In this document: one piece after another, positions 8,525 through 17,718 of the stretch
Layout: the number at the start of each line of letters is the position of its first letter
Position numbering within the stretch: position 1 is the first letter of the stretch
Assembly (NCBI GenBank): GCA_015057025.1
Contig: SVFD01000001.1
Coordinates: forward strand, 496,001 to 560,000
Direction: 5' to 3'
Source of the DNA: Lachnospiraceae bacterium
GTDB taxonomy: Bacteria; Bacillota; Clostridia; Lachnospirales; Lachnospiraceae
Length of the DNA: 64,000 nucleotides
Translations under genes and position numbers: made by a program
Notes under the pieces: generated by a model
What the model was told of the DNA's origin: nothing
Databases searched by the model: none
The model's input: only the letters and a program-made list of their open reading frames with translations

Positions 8525-10699
8525 ATGAAGGATAAAATTTTTGGAGTGCTTCAACGTGTGGGACGCTCCTTTATGCTCCCTATTGCGATTTTGCCGGCGG
8601 CGGGATTGCTTTTGGGATTCGGAGGCTCTTTCAGTAATCTGACTACGTTGGAAACCTATGGTTTAACAGGGATTATGGGGCCCGGAACCATCTTAAATGC
8701 AATCTTTATTGTTATGCGTGATGCCGGAGATATTGTATTTGCCAACTTGCCCATTATTTTTGCGATTGGCGTAGCAATCGGTATGGCAAAACAGGAAAAG
8801 GCGGTAGCAGCACTGGCTGCGGCTATTGCGTTTTTTATTATGCATGCATCTATCGGAGCGTTAATTACCATAAGCGGTGGCCCGGAAAATATGTTAAGCG
8901 GGGCAACGGCATCGGTGTGCGGAATTACATCTTTACAGATGGGGGTATTCGGTGGTATTTTAGTTGGTCTTGGAGTAGCGGCTTTGCATAATCGCTTTTA
9001 TAAAATTGAATTGCCCCAGGTACTTTCCTTTTTTGGTGGTACAAGATTCGTGCCGATTATAAGTGCGCTGGTATATACATTGGTGGGAATTGTAATGTTT
9101 TTTATCTGGCCTTTTATCCAGTCTGCAATATACGCAGTAGGGGATTTGGTTTTGAATTCCGGATATTTCGGAACCTGGATTTATGGTTTGATGGAGAGAT
9201 TGTTAATTCCCTTTGGACTTCATCACGTATTTTATCTGCCTTTCTGGCAGACTGCTCTTGGCGGTACGTTGGAAGTAGACGGACAATTGATTGAAGGTGC
9301 GCAGAATATTTTCTTTGCTCAGCTTGCATCCCCTAATGTAACCCAATTTGCAGTGTCTGCTACCCGTTTTATGTCAGGAAAGTTTCCGTTAATGATTTTT
9401 GGTTTGCCCGGTGCGGCATTGGCCATGTATCATACTTCACGTATTGAAAATCGTAAAAAAGTAGGAGGACTTCTTTTATCAGCAGCATTGACATCCATGT
9501 TAACCGGAATTACAGAGCCCTTAGAGTTTACCTTTCTTTTTGTAGCTCCGTTATTATATGGCATTCATTGTGTATTTGCAGGTTTGGCATATATGTTGAT
9601 GCATATATTTAATGTGGGTGTAGGCATGACATTTTCCGGCGGTTTGGTGGACTTATTCCTTTTTGGTATTTTGCAGGGAAATGCCAAAACTAACTGGATA
9701 TGGATTGTTATCGTAGGAATCTTCTATTTTGCGGTTTACTACCTTATTTTCCGCTTCCTGATAAAAAAATTAGATTTAAAAACACCGGGGCGGGGAGAAG
9801 AGGAAGATATCAAATTATATAGCAGGAAGGATATGGAGGATAAAAGAAGCAATTCAAAATCTCATAACCAAGGTGAAGGGAGTACCGCGGCAATGCTTTT
9901 ATCAAGAGATATTTGTTTGGGCTTGGGCGGAGTAAAAAATATCTCAGATGTTGACTGCTGTGCTACAAGATTAAGATGTACCGTGCATAAGGCAGATTTG
10001 GTAAATGATGTTTTATTAAAACAAACGGGTGCATCAGGAGTGATTCATAAAGGTAGTGGTGTGCAGATTATATACGGTCCCAGGGTTACCGTAATTAAAT
10101 CAGATTTGGAAGAATATATTGAAAAGTTTCCGGAAGGAGAAGATGAGGAAGTGAGCATGAAAGGTTGCAGTAAAGTGATTTATGCAGATGAAAATGCAGA
10201 AGAGAAGATGGGAGGGGGCAAAGAAAAAAGATTGACGAAGTCGGTGGTTATTTGCAGTCCGATTACCGGTGTTGCTTCTGAGTTGTCGGAAGTTCCGGAT
10301 GAAGCATTTTCGCAAAAAATTGTAGGTGACGGTGTGGCAATTACTCCTTCGGATGGTAATATTTATGCGCCGGAAGATGGAGAAGTTGTTTTTGTATACG
10401 ATACAAAGCATGCTATCGGATTTTTATCCTATACAGGTATTCCGCTTCTTTTGCACATTGGTATTGATACGGTGAAATTAAACGGACAGGGCTTTGAAGT
10501 GCTTGTAGAAAGCGGACAAAAGGTAAAGAAAGGTGAACTTCTTATGCGGGTGGCTCTATCTTACGTGAAAGCCAATGCACCCAGTACCATGTCGCCGGTG
10601 ATTTTATCTGAAATGAGCGAGAATCAGAAAATCAGAATTCTGAAAACAGGTAAAGTAGAAGCCGGAGAAGAGTTGTTTGCAGTGGATTTCTATGAGTAA
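8525..10699 (+). CDS. PTS glucose/N-acetylglucosamine-type transporter, EIICBA fusion
   Basis: 724 residues in the order IIC (membrane channel, about 1-410), IIB (about 455-540) and IIA (about 570-724). It takes up and phosphorylates a hexose using phosphate from HPr. The IIB phosphocysteine is in 'DCCATRLR' (Cys479) and the IIA phosphohistidine in 'LLLHIGIDTVKL' (His644). All three domains are intact. Start ATG 8525 follows GGAGGT; an upstream in-frame ATG at 8489 lies in the terminator and is unlikely. Substrate could be glucose, GlcNAc or a related sugar; sequence alone does not decide. It sits between spoVAD and spoVAE. Confidence 0.92.
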   Translation: MKDKIFGVLQRVGRSFMLPIAILPAAGLLLGFGGSFSNLTTLETYGLTGIMGPGTILNAIFIVMRDAGDIVFANLPIIFAIGVAIGMAKQEKAVAALAAAIAFFIMHASIGALITISGGPENMLSGATASVCGITSLQMGVFGGILVGLGVAALHNRFYKIELPQVLSFFGGTRFVPIISALVYTLVGIVMFFIWPFIQSAIYAVGDLVLNSGYFGTWIYGLMERLLIPFGLHHVFYLPFWQTALGGTLEVDGQLIEGAQNIFFAQLASPNVTQFAVSATRFMSGKFPLMIFGLPGAALAMYHTSRIENRKKVGGLLLSAALTSMLTGITEPLEFTFLFVAPLLYGIHCVFAGLAYMLMHIFNVGVGMTFSGGLVDLFLFGILQGNAKTNWIWIVIVGIFYFAVYYLIFRFLIKKLDLKTPGRGEEEDIKLYSRKDMEDKRSNSKSHNQGEGSTAAMLLSRDICLGLGGVKNISDVDCCATRLRCTVHKADLVNDVLLKQTGASGVIHKGSGVQIIYGPRVTVIKSDLEEYIEKFPEGEDEEVSMKGCSKVIYADENAEEKMGGGKEKRLTKSVVICSPITGVASELSEVPDEAFSQKIVGDGVAITPSDGNIYAPEDGEVVFVYDTKHAIGFLSYTGIPLLLHIGIDTVKLNGQGFEVLVESGQKVKKGELLMRVALSYVKANAPSTMSPVILSEMSENQKIRILKTGKVEAGEELFAVDFYE

Positions 10700-10765
10700 T
10701 TCATGGCGATACTGTTGAGAAACATGTTTTTTTATGAAAACAGATTAAGAAGGTGAAAAAAGAGT

Positions 10766-11122
10766 ATGGTATATATTAAAGCGTTTGTAATAGGCGGATT
10801 GATTTGTTTGCTCTGCCAGATACTTTTAGAGAAGACCAAAATGATGCCGGGGCGAATTATGGTTCTGCTGGTATGTCTCGGAGCGGTACTAAGTTTCTTT
10901 GGATTATATAAACCATTTTTGGAATTTGCAGGCTCCGGAGCTTCCGTGCCCCTTCTTGGATTCGGTCATGTTCTTATGGATGGAGTCAAAGACGCAGTGG
11001 ACGAAAATGGTTTCTTGGGAATATTCCAGGGAGGATTTAAAGCGGGAGCTGTAGGTACTTCAGCCGCATTGATTTTTGGATATATTGCAAGCTTGATTTT
11101 TAATCCGAAAAGCAGGAGTTAG
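10766..11122 (+). CDS. spoVAE: Stage V sporulation protein AE
   Basis: 118 residues with four hydrophobic segments and the family-typical ending 'GFLGIFQGGFKAGAVGTSAALIFGYIASLIF' region (about 82-112). It is a membrane component of the SpoVA channel that moves calcium dipicolinate during sporulation and germination. AAGGTG lies ten bases before the ATG. Separation from spoVAD by a permease and a PTS gene is atypical. A terminator follows at once. Confidence 0.9.
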   Translation: MVYIKAFVIGGLICLLCQILLEKTKMMPGRIMVLLVCLGAVLSFFGLYKPFLEFAGSGASVPLLGFGHVLMDGVKDAVDENGFLGIFQGGFKAGAVGTSAALIFGYIASLIFNPKSRS

Positions 11123-11134
11123 GAGGAATAGTAA

Positions 11135-11175
11135 AAGGAGCGAGAGTTTGTAATACTCAAGCTCCTTAATATTTT
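11135..11175. terminator. Bidirectional terminator
   Basis: AAGGAGC (11135-11141) pairs with GCTCCTT (11161-11167), with a possible inner GAG/CTC pairing. T-rich sequence follows on the plus strand and A-rich sequence precedes it, so the hairpin can serve both spoVAE and the convergent LytTR gene. Confidence 0.65.
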
Positions 11176-11179
11176 ATTT

Positions 11180-11881
11180 TTAAGTATATGGTTTGAATTT
11201 CTCTATCCTCTTCTTATCCCCAAATCCTAAAGGAACCTTAGAATGGTCACTCAACAGCGCATAGCTTTTCTCAATCTTCTCAATATGGTTGTAATTCACC
11301 ACATATTTCTTGCCAAGAAGTAAGAAGGAATCAAACGGCTGCAACACCGGAATCAACTCCTGTAATGTACCTAACTGCATAATGACACGACCGTTTTTTA
11401 GAACAATTTTAGTGCGGTAACCATCGGGATATGCGTAGATGAAGTCATCTTCATAGATATAATATGTATTTAAGTCATCTCTGACTTCGATGGTGGGAGC
11501 TGCTTTCTTTTTATTGGCATCAACCATATTAACTATGTCGGTCAATTCCTCCGGCTTGAAAGGTTTATTAATATAAAAGAGATCTACCGGCGGTTTCGCG
11601 TAATCTTTATAATTAATTTTGGAAGTGCACATTACAATCGGTGCAACTACACCTATTTCACGTAACAAAAGAGCAGTTTCCATACCATAAGGAGGAAGCT
11701 GCGTCATATCAATAAAAAACAAGTCATAAATCATGGGCGACTTGGTCAATGCATCTACGTTTCCGTAGGAATCAATATATAAAATTCCGGCTGTATCTTT
11801 CCGGCGGTCCGATTCCCGGTCCAGTAATCTTTCTAAGTGCTTACGATCCGCAATATTATCATCACAAATTGCTATATGCAT
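11180..11881 (-). CDS. LytTR-family response regulator
   Basis: 233 residues. A receiver domain (about 1-120; 'AICDDN' acidic pocket, 'FFIDMTQL' phosphoacceptor Asp) is followed by a LytTR DNA-binding domain (about 135-230; 'FDSFLLLGKKYVVNYNHIEKIEK'). The start was set at ATG 11881, which opens 'MHIAICDDN' and has GGGGAC seven bases upstream; an in-frame ATG 18 codons earlier would add an unusual basic leader. No histidine kinase is adjacent, so it is an orphan in this window. Target genes unknown. Confidence 0.87.
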   Translation of the reverse strand: MHIAICDDNIADRKHLERLLDRESDRRKDTAGILYIDSYGNVDALTKSPMIYDLFFIDMTQLPPYGMETALLLREIGVVAPIVMCTSKINYKDYAKPPVDLFYINKPFKPEELTDIVNMVDANKKKAAPTIEVRDDLNTYYIYEDDFIYAYPDGYRTKIVLKNGRVIMQLGTLQELIPVLQPFDSFLLLGKKYVVNYNHIEKIEKSYALLSDHSKVPLGFGDKKRIEKFKPYT

Positions 11882-11960
11882 GGCAACGTCCCCTGTTTCC
11901 CTTTTGGTAATAATCATTTTATATAAGATGTACATTATCCCCTAAACATCTTACATTATT

Positions 11961-12254
11961 TTATAAAAGCTTAATTTCGCCCGGTAAAAAGAAGAGTAAG
12001 GCAATTAAAATAATCTGAATAATTAAAATAGCGGGCATTCCCCAGGTGAAAGAACGGTGTTTTGTTTTATGCCGGAAGAGATACATACCGGCAATGGAAC
12101 CTATGCTTCCGCCAACACCTGCAAGAATAAAAAGAGTGGCTTCCGGAATTCTCCAAGCACGCTTCTTTGCTTTCCATTTATCAATGCCCATCACAATAAA
12201 AGCGATGATATTAATAATAACCACATAAGAAATGAGCCAGTAGATTGTTTCCAT
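11961..12254 (-). CDS. DUF1294 family small membrane protein
   Basis: 97 residues with an N-terminal membrane helix, the family core 'GIDKWKAKKRAWRIPE' followed by 'LFILAGVGGSIGSIAGMYLFRHKTKH', and two hydrophobic C-terminal segments. The Lys/Arg-rich loop and the GGSIG helix are typical of DUF1294. Function is unknown. It lies between argG and the LytTR gene, all on the minus strand. Confidence 0.88.
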   Translation of the reverse strand: METIYWLISYVVIINIIAFIVMGIDKWKAKKRAWRIPEATLFILAGVGGSIGSIAGMYLFRHKTKHRSFTWGMPAILIIQIILIALLFFLPGEIKLL

Positions 12255-12329
12255 AAAGCCACCCTGTAAATTCTAAAACACAAAAATTATAAGCTACGTC
12301 AATGTATCTTTCATATCGAAATTAAAATA

Positions 12330-13553
12330 CTATTTCTTTAATTCGCCAACTTCCTGCATTTTTAATGCACGAACCTTGCATGAGAGACCGAAGAGATTGA
12401 TAAATCCTTCTGCATCATGGTGGTCGTACATATCACCTGTTGTAAAGGAAGCAATGCTTTCGTTGTAAAGTGTGTAAGGAGAAGTAGTACCTGCCTTAAT
12501 GATGTTACCTTTGTACAATTTGAATTTTACTTCACCGGTTACATACTGCTGTGTGGATTCGATGAATGCCTGAAGAGCTTCACGAATGGGTGTGAACCAC
12601 TTTCCTTCATATACGATATCAGCAAACTTGTTTCCAAGGTCTTTCTTTAAGGTATATGTATCTCTGTCAAGGATGAGTTCTTCCAACTGCTGATGAGCTT
12701 CGTAAAGAATGGTTCCGCCCGGTGTTTCATATACACCGCGGGACTTCATACCAACTACACGGTTCTCAACGATATCAACAATACCGATACCATGCTTGCC
12801 GCCCAGCTTGTTTAATTCACGGATAATATCTGAAACCTTCATAGCTTTGCCGTTGATAGCGGTGGGAACACCCTTTTCAAAAGAAAGTGTTACGTATTCG
12901 CCTTCATCGGGAGCCTTCTCGGGAGTTGTACCGAGAACCAAAAGGTGATCAAAGTTAGGTTCGTTAGCAGGATCTTCCAATTCGAGACCTTCGTGGCTGA
13001 TGTGCCAGATGTTGCGGTCACGGCTGTAGCTGCTGTCAGCTGAGAAAGGAAGGTGGATACCGTGAGCTTCACAGTATTCGATTTCTGATTCACGAGAATC
13101 CATTGTCCACTTATCATTACGCCATGCAGCGATAATCTTTAAATCGGGAGCAAGTGCCTTGATACCAAGTTCAAAACGAATCTGGTCATTACCCTTACCG
13201 GTTGCACCGTGGCAGATTGCGGTAGCGCCTTCCTTACGTGCGATTTCAACCAGTCTCTTAGCGATAACGGGTCTTGCCATTGATGTACCGAGAAGGTACT
13301 TATTTTCGTAAACTGCGTGTGCCTGTACGCAGGGAACGATGTATTCGTCGCAGAATTCATCAATAACATCTTCGATGTAGAGTTTCTCTGCACCGCTTAA
13401 CTTTGCACGTTCCTCAAGTCCGTCAAGTTCGCTTTCCTGACCGCAGTCAATACATACACAGATAACTTCGTAGTCAAAATTCTCTTTTAACCAGGGAATA
13501 ATGGCTGTGGTATCCAGACCACCGGAATATGCCAATACAACTTTTTCTTTCAT
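12330..13553 (-). CDS. argG: Argininosuccinate synthase
   Basis: 407 residues. It joins citrulline and aspartate using ATP, the penultimate step of arginine synthesis. The PP-loop 'AYSGGLDTT' (about 8-16) binds ATP, and '[13 protein letters not shown]' and '[11 protein letters not shown]' are family landmarks. Length is normal. ATG 13553 was chosen because GGAGG is eight bases upstream and it yields the family's usual N terminus; the in-frame ATG at 13592 adds 13 unrelated residues. It is divergent from the argJBD operon across a shared array of operator-like boxes. argH is not next to it. Confidence 0.97.
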   Translation of the reverse strand: MKEKVVLAYSGGLDTTAIIPWLKENFDYEVICVCIDCGQESELDGLEERAKLSGAEKLYIEDVIDEFCDEYIVPCVQAHAVYENKYLLGTSMARPVIAKRLVEIARKEGATAICHGATGKGNDQIRFELGIKALAPDLKIIAAWRNDKWTMDSRESEIEYCEAHGIHLPFSADSSYSRDRNIWHISHEGLELEDPANEPNFDHLLVLGTTPEKAPDEGEYVTLSFEKGVPTAINGKAMKVSDIIRELNKLGGKHGIGIVDIVENRVVGMKSRGVYETPGGTILYEAHQQLEELILDRDTYTLKKDLGNKFADIVYEGKWFTPIREALQAFIESTQQYVTGEVKFKLYKGNIIKAGTTSPYTLYNESIASFTTGDMYDHHDAEGFINLFGLSCKVRALKMQEVGELKK

Positions 13554-13596
13554 TTTTGTATCCTCCTGAAAATTATAATTCGCGTTCAACAAACCT

Positions 13597-13625
13597 AATA
13601 TACAACACTATTTTGTGAAAAGCAA
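13597..13625 (-). promoter_or_regulatory. Promoter of argG
   Basis: On the minus strand TTGCTT (13625-13620), a 17-bp spacer and TATATT (13602-13597). The ARG-box array begins 20 bp upstream of the -35 box. Confidence 0.6.
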
Positions 13626-13644
13626 GGCTAATTTAAAAAAAGTT

Positions 13645-13698
13645 TGCATAAAAATGCATAAAATAATGCATAAAATGCAAAAATATGCATAATATGCA
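13645..13698. promoter_or_regulatory. ArgR/AhrC operator array (ARG boxes)
   Basis: Six TGCA cores at 13645, 13655, 13667, 13676, 13686 and 13695 form overlapping palindromes of the type TGCAT-AAAA-ATGCA, spaced 9-12 bp, about one helical turn. This fits the AT-rich ARG-box pattern bound by the hexameric arginine repressor. The array lies between the divergent argG and argJBD promoters, and a further box lies at 13802. Confidence 0.75.
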
Positions 13699-13727
13699 AG
13701 AAAGCTGAATAATTTTCTAAAAAAAGC

Positions 13728-13755
13728 TAGACTTTTTCAAAAATAGTGATATGAT
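13728..13755 (+). promoter_or_regulatory. Promoter of the GNAT-argJ-argB-argD operon
   Basis: TAGACT (13728-13733), 16 bp, TATGAT (13750-13755). Transcription would start near 13762, upstream of the isolated ARG box at 13802-13815. Confidence 0.5.
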
Positions 13756-13801
13756 AACAATGATATATTGGAAAAAGTACTCTTTGCGAGGATGTATAAA
13801 A

Positions 13802-13815
13802 TGCATTTTTATGCA
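13802..13815. promoter_or_regulatory. Additional ARG box in the arg operon leader
   Basis: TGCATTTTTATGCA, a near-palindrome with cores ten bp apart, like those at 13645-13698 but downstream of the promoter, where bound repressor would block elongation or loop to the upstream array. Confidence 0.65.
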
Positions 13816-13836
13816 TGGCAGAGTTTTGGAGGATAC

Positions 13837-14301
13837 ATGAAAGATAATAATAAGGTAATCATTCGTGTGATGACAGCAGATGATTACGATCAGATAAAAG
13901 CATTATGGTTAAGCATCAAGGGCTTTGTAATTAGAAGTGTGGATGATTCGCGTGAAGGAGTAGAAGCTTTTCTAAAGCGAAATCCCACCACCAGTGCAGT
14001 AGCGGAAGTGAATGGTGAAATTGTGGGCGGTATTTTATGCGGACATGACGGCCGACGGGGATGTATGTATCATGTGTGTGTCCGGGAGGATTATCGCATG
14101 CAGGGTATTGGTAAGCAGATGGTAGTTTTTTGTATGGATGCACTGCGACGTGAGAAGATTAATAAGGTTTCGCTGATTGCTTTTACAAGGAATGATATCG
14201 GAAACCGATTCTGGAATCAGATCGGTTGGACCAAACGAGAAGATTTAAATTACTATGATTTTACATTAAATAAAGAAAATATCGAGAAGTTTAATCAATA
14301 G
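13837..14301 (+). CDS. GNAT-family N-acetyltransferase, first gene of the arg operon
   Basis: About 154 residues with the GNAT fold: 'CMYHVCVREDYRMQGIGKQMV' gives the beta4-alpha3 acetyl-CoA pyrophosphate loop (R/Q-x-x-G-I/L-G). ATG 13837 follows GGAGG; the in-frame ATG at 13768 would start before the leader ARG box and is unlikely. It is ten bases before argJ and under the same ARG-box control, so a role in arginine metabolism is likely. It could be a short N-acetylglutamate synthase, although argJ may also supply that activity; I see nothing that fixes the substrate. Confidence 0.82.
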   Translation: MKDNNKVIIRVMTADDYDQIKALWLSIKGFVIRSVDDSREGVEAFLKRNPTTSAVAEVNGEIVGGILCGHDGRRGCMYHVCVREDYRMQGIGKQMVVFCMDALRREKINKVSLIAFTRNDIGNRFWNQIGWTKREDLNYYDFTLNKENIEKFNQ

Positions 14302-14310
14302 GAGGATATT

Positions 14311-15534
14311 ATGGAAATAATCAAGGGCGGTGTGACCGCGGCAAAAGGTTTTGAGGCAGCAGGTGTGGAGGCTGCAATTAAATATAAGAACAGAAAAGAT
14401 ATGGCACTGGTTTACAGTGCAGCCCCCTGTAAGGCGGCAGGCACTTTTACAACTAATGTGGTAAAGGCGGCTCCGGTACTTTGGGATAAAGACATTGTAG
14501 ATAATTCTCCTGCTGTACACGCAGTTGTGGTAAATGCCGGAATTGCCAATGCATGTACCGGTAAGCAGGGCTATGCGTATTGTAAGGAAACAGCAGAAGT
14601 GGCATCAAAGGTATTAAATGTGCCGGAGAATTCCGTATTGGTTGCATCTACCGGTGTAATCGGTATGCAGCTTCCCATGGACCGCATTGCTGCAGGCGTT
14701 GAGAAACTTGCAGATGCCAAGGCAGAAGGCTTGGAAGCAGGCCTTATGGCAGCCCAAGCCATTATGACCACCGATACCGTATCCAAGGAAGTGGCAGTGA
14801 CTTTTGATATTGACGGTGTAACCGTAACCATGGGTGGTATGTGTAAGGGAAGCGGTATGATTCATCCCAACATGTGTACTATGTTAGGTTTTGTAACCAC
14901 TGACGTTGCAATCAGTAAGGAACTTCTGACCAAGGCATTAAAAGAAGACGTTGTGGATACGTTTAATATGATTTCCGTAGACGGTGATACATCCACCAAC
15001 GATACATTGCTGGTACTTGCCAATGGATGCGCAGGCAATAAAGAAATCGTTGCAGAAGATGAAAATTATGAGAAGTTTAAGGAAGCACTTCATTATGTAA
15101 ATATGACTCTTGCCAAAAAGATGGCAGGAGATGGTGAAGGTGCCACCGCACTTTTTGAAACTAAGGTAATCAACGCAAAGACTAAAGAAGATGCGAGAAC
15201 TCTTGCAAAATCCGTAATTTGTTCAAGCCTTACCAAGGCGGCGATTTTCGGTCATGATGCTAACTGGGGAAGAATTCTTTGTGCGTTAGGTTATTCCGGA
15301 GCGCAGTTTGATCCCGAGCAGTTGGAACTTTTCTTCGAAGGTGGCGGAAAGCGTATTCAGATTTATAAAGATGGTGTTGCTACAGACTATAGCGAAGAAG
15401 AGGCAACTGTTATTTTATCCCAGCCGGAAGTGACTGTTGTGGTAGATATGAAAAACGGCAGTGAAGAAGCTACAGCTTGGGGTTGTGATTTGAGCTATGA
15501 TTATGTTAAAATTAACGCGGACTATCGTTCGTAA
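14311..15534 (+). CDS. argJ: Ornithine acetyltransferase / N-acetylglutamate synthase
   Basis: 407 residues. It recycles the acetyl group from N-acetylornithine to glutamate, closing the cyclic arginine pathway. The self-cleavage region reads 'GMIHPNMCTMLGF' (about 185-197), with Thr of 'CTML' as the nucleophile of the beta chain; the usual residue before it is Ala, here Cys. Length and C-terminal 'AYSGAQFDPE'-like region are normal. GGAGG precedes the ATG. Operon order is GNAT-argJ-argB-argD; argC is absent here. Confidence 0.96.
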   Translation: MEIIKGGVTAAKGFEAAGVEAAIKYKNRKDMALVYSAAPCKAAGTFTTNVVKAAPVLWDKDIVDNSPAVHAVVVNAGIANACTGKQGYAYCKETAEVASKVLNVPENSVLVASTGVIGMQLPMDRIAAGVEKLADAKAEGLEAGLMAAQAIMTTDTVSKEVAVTFDIDGVTVTMGGMCKGSGMIHPNMCTMLGFVTTDVAISKELLTKALKEDVVDTFNMISVDGDTSTNDTLLVLANGCAGNKEIVAEDENYEKFKEALHYVNMTLAKKMAGDGEGATALFETKVINAKTKEDARTLAKSVICSSLTKAAIFGHDANWGRILCALGYSGAQFDPEQLELFFEGGGKRIQIYKDGVATDYSEEEATVILSQPEVTVVVDMKNGSEEATAWGCDLSYDYVKINADYRS

Positions 15535-15593
15535 GTTTTTACAGATAAAATGAATGCAGAATCATCTGCAGAATGAAAGGCAAGGTAAATGCA

Positions 15594-16496
15594 ATGGAAA
15601 AAGATATGGAACAGTTATTGGCGAAGGCGAATGTCTTAATTGAAGCCCTTCCCTATATTCAAAAATATAATCGTAAAATCATCGTTGTAAAATACGGCGG
15701 CAGTGCAATGACCGATGTGGAATTGCAGAAGAAGGTAATCGCTGATGTTACTCTTTTGAAACTGGTTGGTTTTAAGCCGATTATCGTACATGGCGGCGGT
15801 AAGGAAATCAGCCGTTGGGTTGATAAAGTGGGCAAGACTCCTGAATTCGTAAACGGTCTTCGTGTTACCGATGCGGAAACCATGGAAATTGCGGAGATGG
15901 TACTTGGTAAAGTAAATAAGAGTCTTGTGTCCATGGTACAGGAGTTGGGTGTTAAAGCAGTAGGTATCAGCGGTAAAGACGGCGGACTTTTAAAAGTAGA
16001 TAAAAAGTATTCCGACGGTAAGGATATCGGTTTTGTAGGTGATATTAAGTCTGTAGATACTAAGATTTTATATGATTTATTGGAGAAGGATTTCCTTCCT
16101 ATTGTTGCCCCTATCGGCTTGGATGATAATTTCCAAAGTTATAACATTAATGCGGATGATGCGGCTTGTGAAATTGCTAAGGCTGTAGGTGCCGAGAAGT
16201 TAGCCTTCTTAACAGATATCGAAGGTTTGTATCGTGATATTAATGATAAAAGTTCTTTTATTTCAAGAATCAGTGCTTCACAGGCGCATGAATTGATTAA
16301 CAGCGGCATTATCGGCGGCGGTATGCTTCCGAAATTAAACAACTGTACTTCCGCAATTGAAAGCGGTGTAAGCAGAGTACATATTTTAGATGGCCGTATG
16401 CCTCATTGCCTTTTACTTGAAATCTTTACTAAGAAGGGTATCGGAACTGCTATCATTGCAGATGAAGATCCTTTGAATTATGAAACAGAACATTAG
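15594..16496 (+). CDS. argB: Acetylglutamate kinase
   Basis: 300 residues. It phosphorylates N-acetylglutamate, the usual control point of arginine synthesis. '[12 protein letters not shown]' (about 34-45) and '[11 protein letters not shown]' are the nucleotide and substrate loops, and '[12 protein letters not shown]' lies near the C terminus. An N-terminal helix before the first strand matches the arginine-inhibited type. ATG 15594 has AAGG nine bases upstream; ATG 15573 lacks a ribosome site. Confidence 0.96.
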   Translation: MEKDMEQLLAKANVLIEALPYIQKYNRKIIVVKYGGSAMTDVELQKKVIADVTLLKLVGFKPIIVHGGGKEISRWVDKVGKTPEFVNGLRVTDAETMEIAEMVLGKVNKSLVSMVQELGVKAVGISGKDGGLLKVDKKYSDGKDIGFVGDIKSVDTKILYDLLEKDFLPIVAPIGLDDNFQSYNINADDAACEIAKAVGAEKLAFLTDIEGLYRDINDKSSFISRISASQAHELINSGIIGGGMLPKLNNCTSAIESGVSRVHILDGRMPHCLLLEIFTKKGIGTAIIADEDPLNYETEH

Positions 16497-16507
16497 GGAG
16501 ATAAATT

Positions 16508-17698
16508 ATGCAGAATATTATAAACGAAGCAGAATCTGTTCTGCTTCATACCTATAATCGTTTTCAGGTGGTATTTGACCATGGTAACGGTGTTTGTTTA
16601 TATGATACCAATGGCAAGGAATATCTTGATTTTGTATCGGGTATCGGTGTATTTGCATTAGGTTATAATAACAAAGATTATAATGATGCTTTGAAGGCTC
16701 AGATTGATAAAATTCTTCATACTTCAAATTATTACTATAATGAGCCGGCCATTGCTGCAGCCAAAGCATTGACTAAAGCAGCACAGCTTGACCGCGTATT
16801 TTTTACAAACAGCGGTGCGGAAGCGGTGGAAGGTGCTATCAAAGCGGCAAGAAAATATGCGTATAACAAAGATGGTCAGACAGATCATGAAATTATCGCC
16901 TTGGAGCATTCTTTTCACGGCAGAACCATGGGTGCTTTGTCTGTAACCGGAACACCGAAATACCGTGAAGCATTCCAACCTATGATTGGTAATATTAAGT
17001 TTGCCGAAATGAATGATTTTGAAAGTGTTTTATCGCAGGTAACGGATAAAACCTGTGCCATCATTATGGAGACTGTGCAGGGTGAAGGCGGAATTTATCC
17101 CGCAACGGAAGAATTTTTGAAGCAGGTTCGTGTACTCTGTGATGAGAAGGATATTTTATTGATTCTGGATGAAGTGCAGTGTGGTATGGGCAGAACCGGT
17201 TATATGTTTGCATGGCAGAAGTTTGGTATCCGTCCTGACATTATGACTACTGCTAAAGCGTTAGGCAGTGGGGTTCCCGTAGGTGCTTTTCTTATGACAC
17301 AGAAAGTGGCAGACAGTTCATTAGTAGCGGGAGATCATGGAAGTACTTATGGCGGTAATCCTTTTGTAGGAGCTGCAATTACCAAAGTATTTGAAATTTT
17401 TGAAAAAGAAAATATTTGCGGTCATGTACAGGAAGTCGGCGCATATTTAGAGAAAGAATTGGATAAAATTGCGAACAAATATGATGTGATTGAGTTACGT
17501 CGAGGTGCAGGACTTATGCAGGGACTTGTATGTAAGGAGCCTGTTTCTGCAATTATAAATACTGCATTGGAAAAAGGACTTGTATTAATTAATGCGGGAA
17601 CCAATATTATCCGTTTTCTTCCGCCTCTCACTATTACCGAGGCAGATGTGGATCGTATGATTGCAATTTTGGATGAGTCTTTTGCAGCCAATGTATAA
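16508..17698 (+). CDS. argD: Acetylornithine aminotransferase
   Basis: 396 residues, a class III PLP aminotransferase making N-acetylornithine from the semialdehyde. 'FTNSGAEAVEGAIKAARKYA' and 'HSFHGRTMGALS' bind cofactor; the PLP lysine is in 'TTAKALGSGVPVG' (about 247). GGGAG precedes the ATG twelve bases after argB. Normal length. Confidence 0.96.
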   Translation: MQNIINEAESVLLHTYNRFQVVFDHGNGVCLYDTNGKEYLDFVSGIGVFALGYNNKDYNDALKAQIDKILHTSNYYYNEPAIAAAKALTKAAQLDRVFFTNSGAEAVEGAIKAARKYAYNKDGQTDHEIIALEHSFHGRTMGALSVTGTPKYREAFQPMIGNIKFAEMNDFESVLSQVTDKTCAIIMETVQGEGGIYPATEEFLKQVRVLCDEKDILLILDEVQCGMGRTGYMFAWQKFGIRPDIMTTAKALGSGVPVGAFLMTQKVADSSLVAGDHGSTYGGNPFVGAAITKVFEIFEKENICGHVQEVGAYLEKELDKIANKYDVIELRRGAGLMQGLVCKEPVSAIINTALEKGLVLINAGTNIIRFLPPLTITEADVDRMIAILDESFAANV

Positions 17699-17718
17699 GT
17701 AAAAGGAATATAAAAAAT

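Noticed and set aside
13645-13698. Short repeats that at first look like a CRISPR or tandem repeat array
   Set aside because: The units are palindromic TGCAT/ATGCA boxes only 9-12 bp apart with no spacers; they fit ArgR operators between divergent arg genes.
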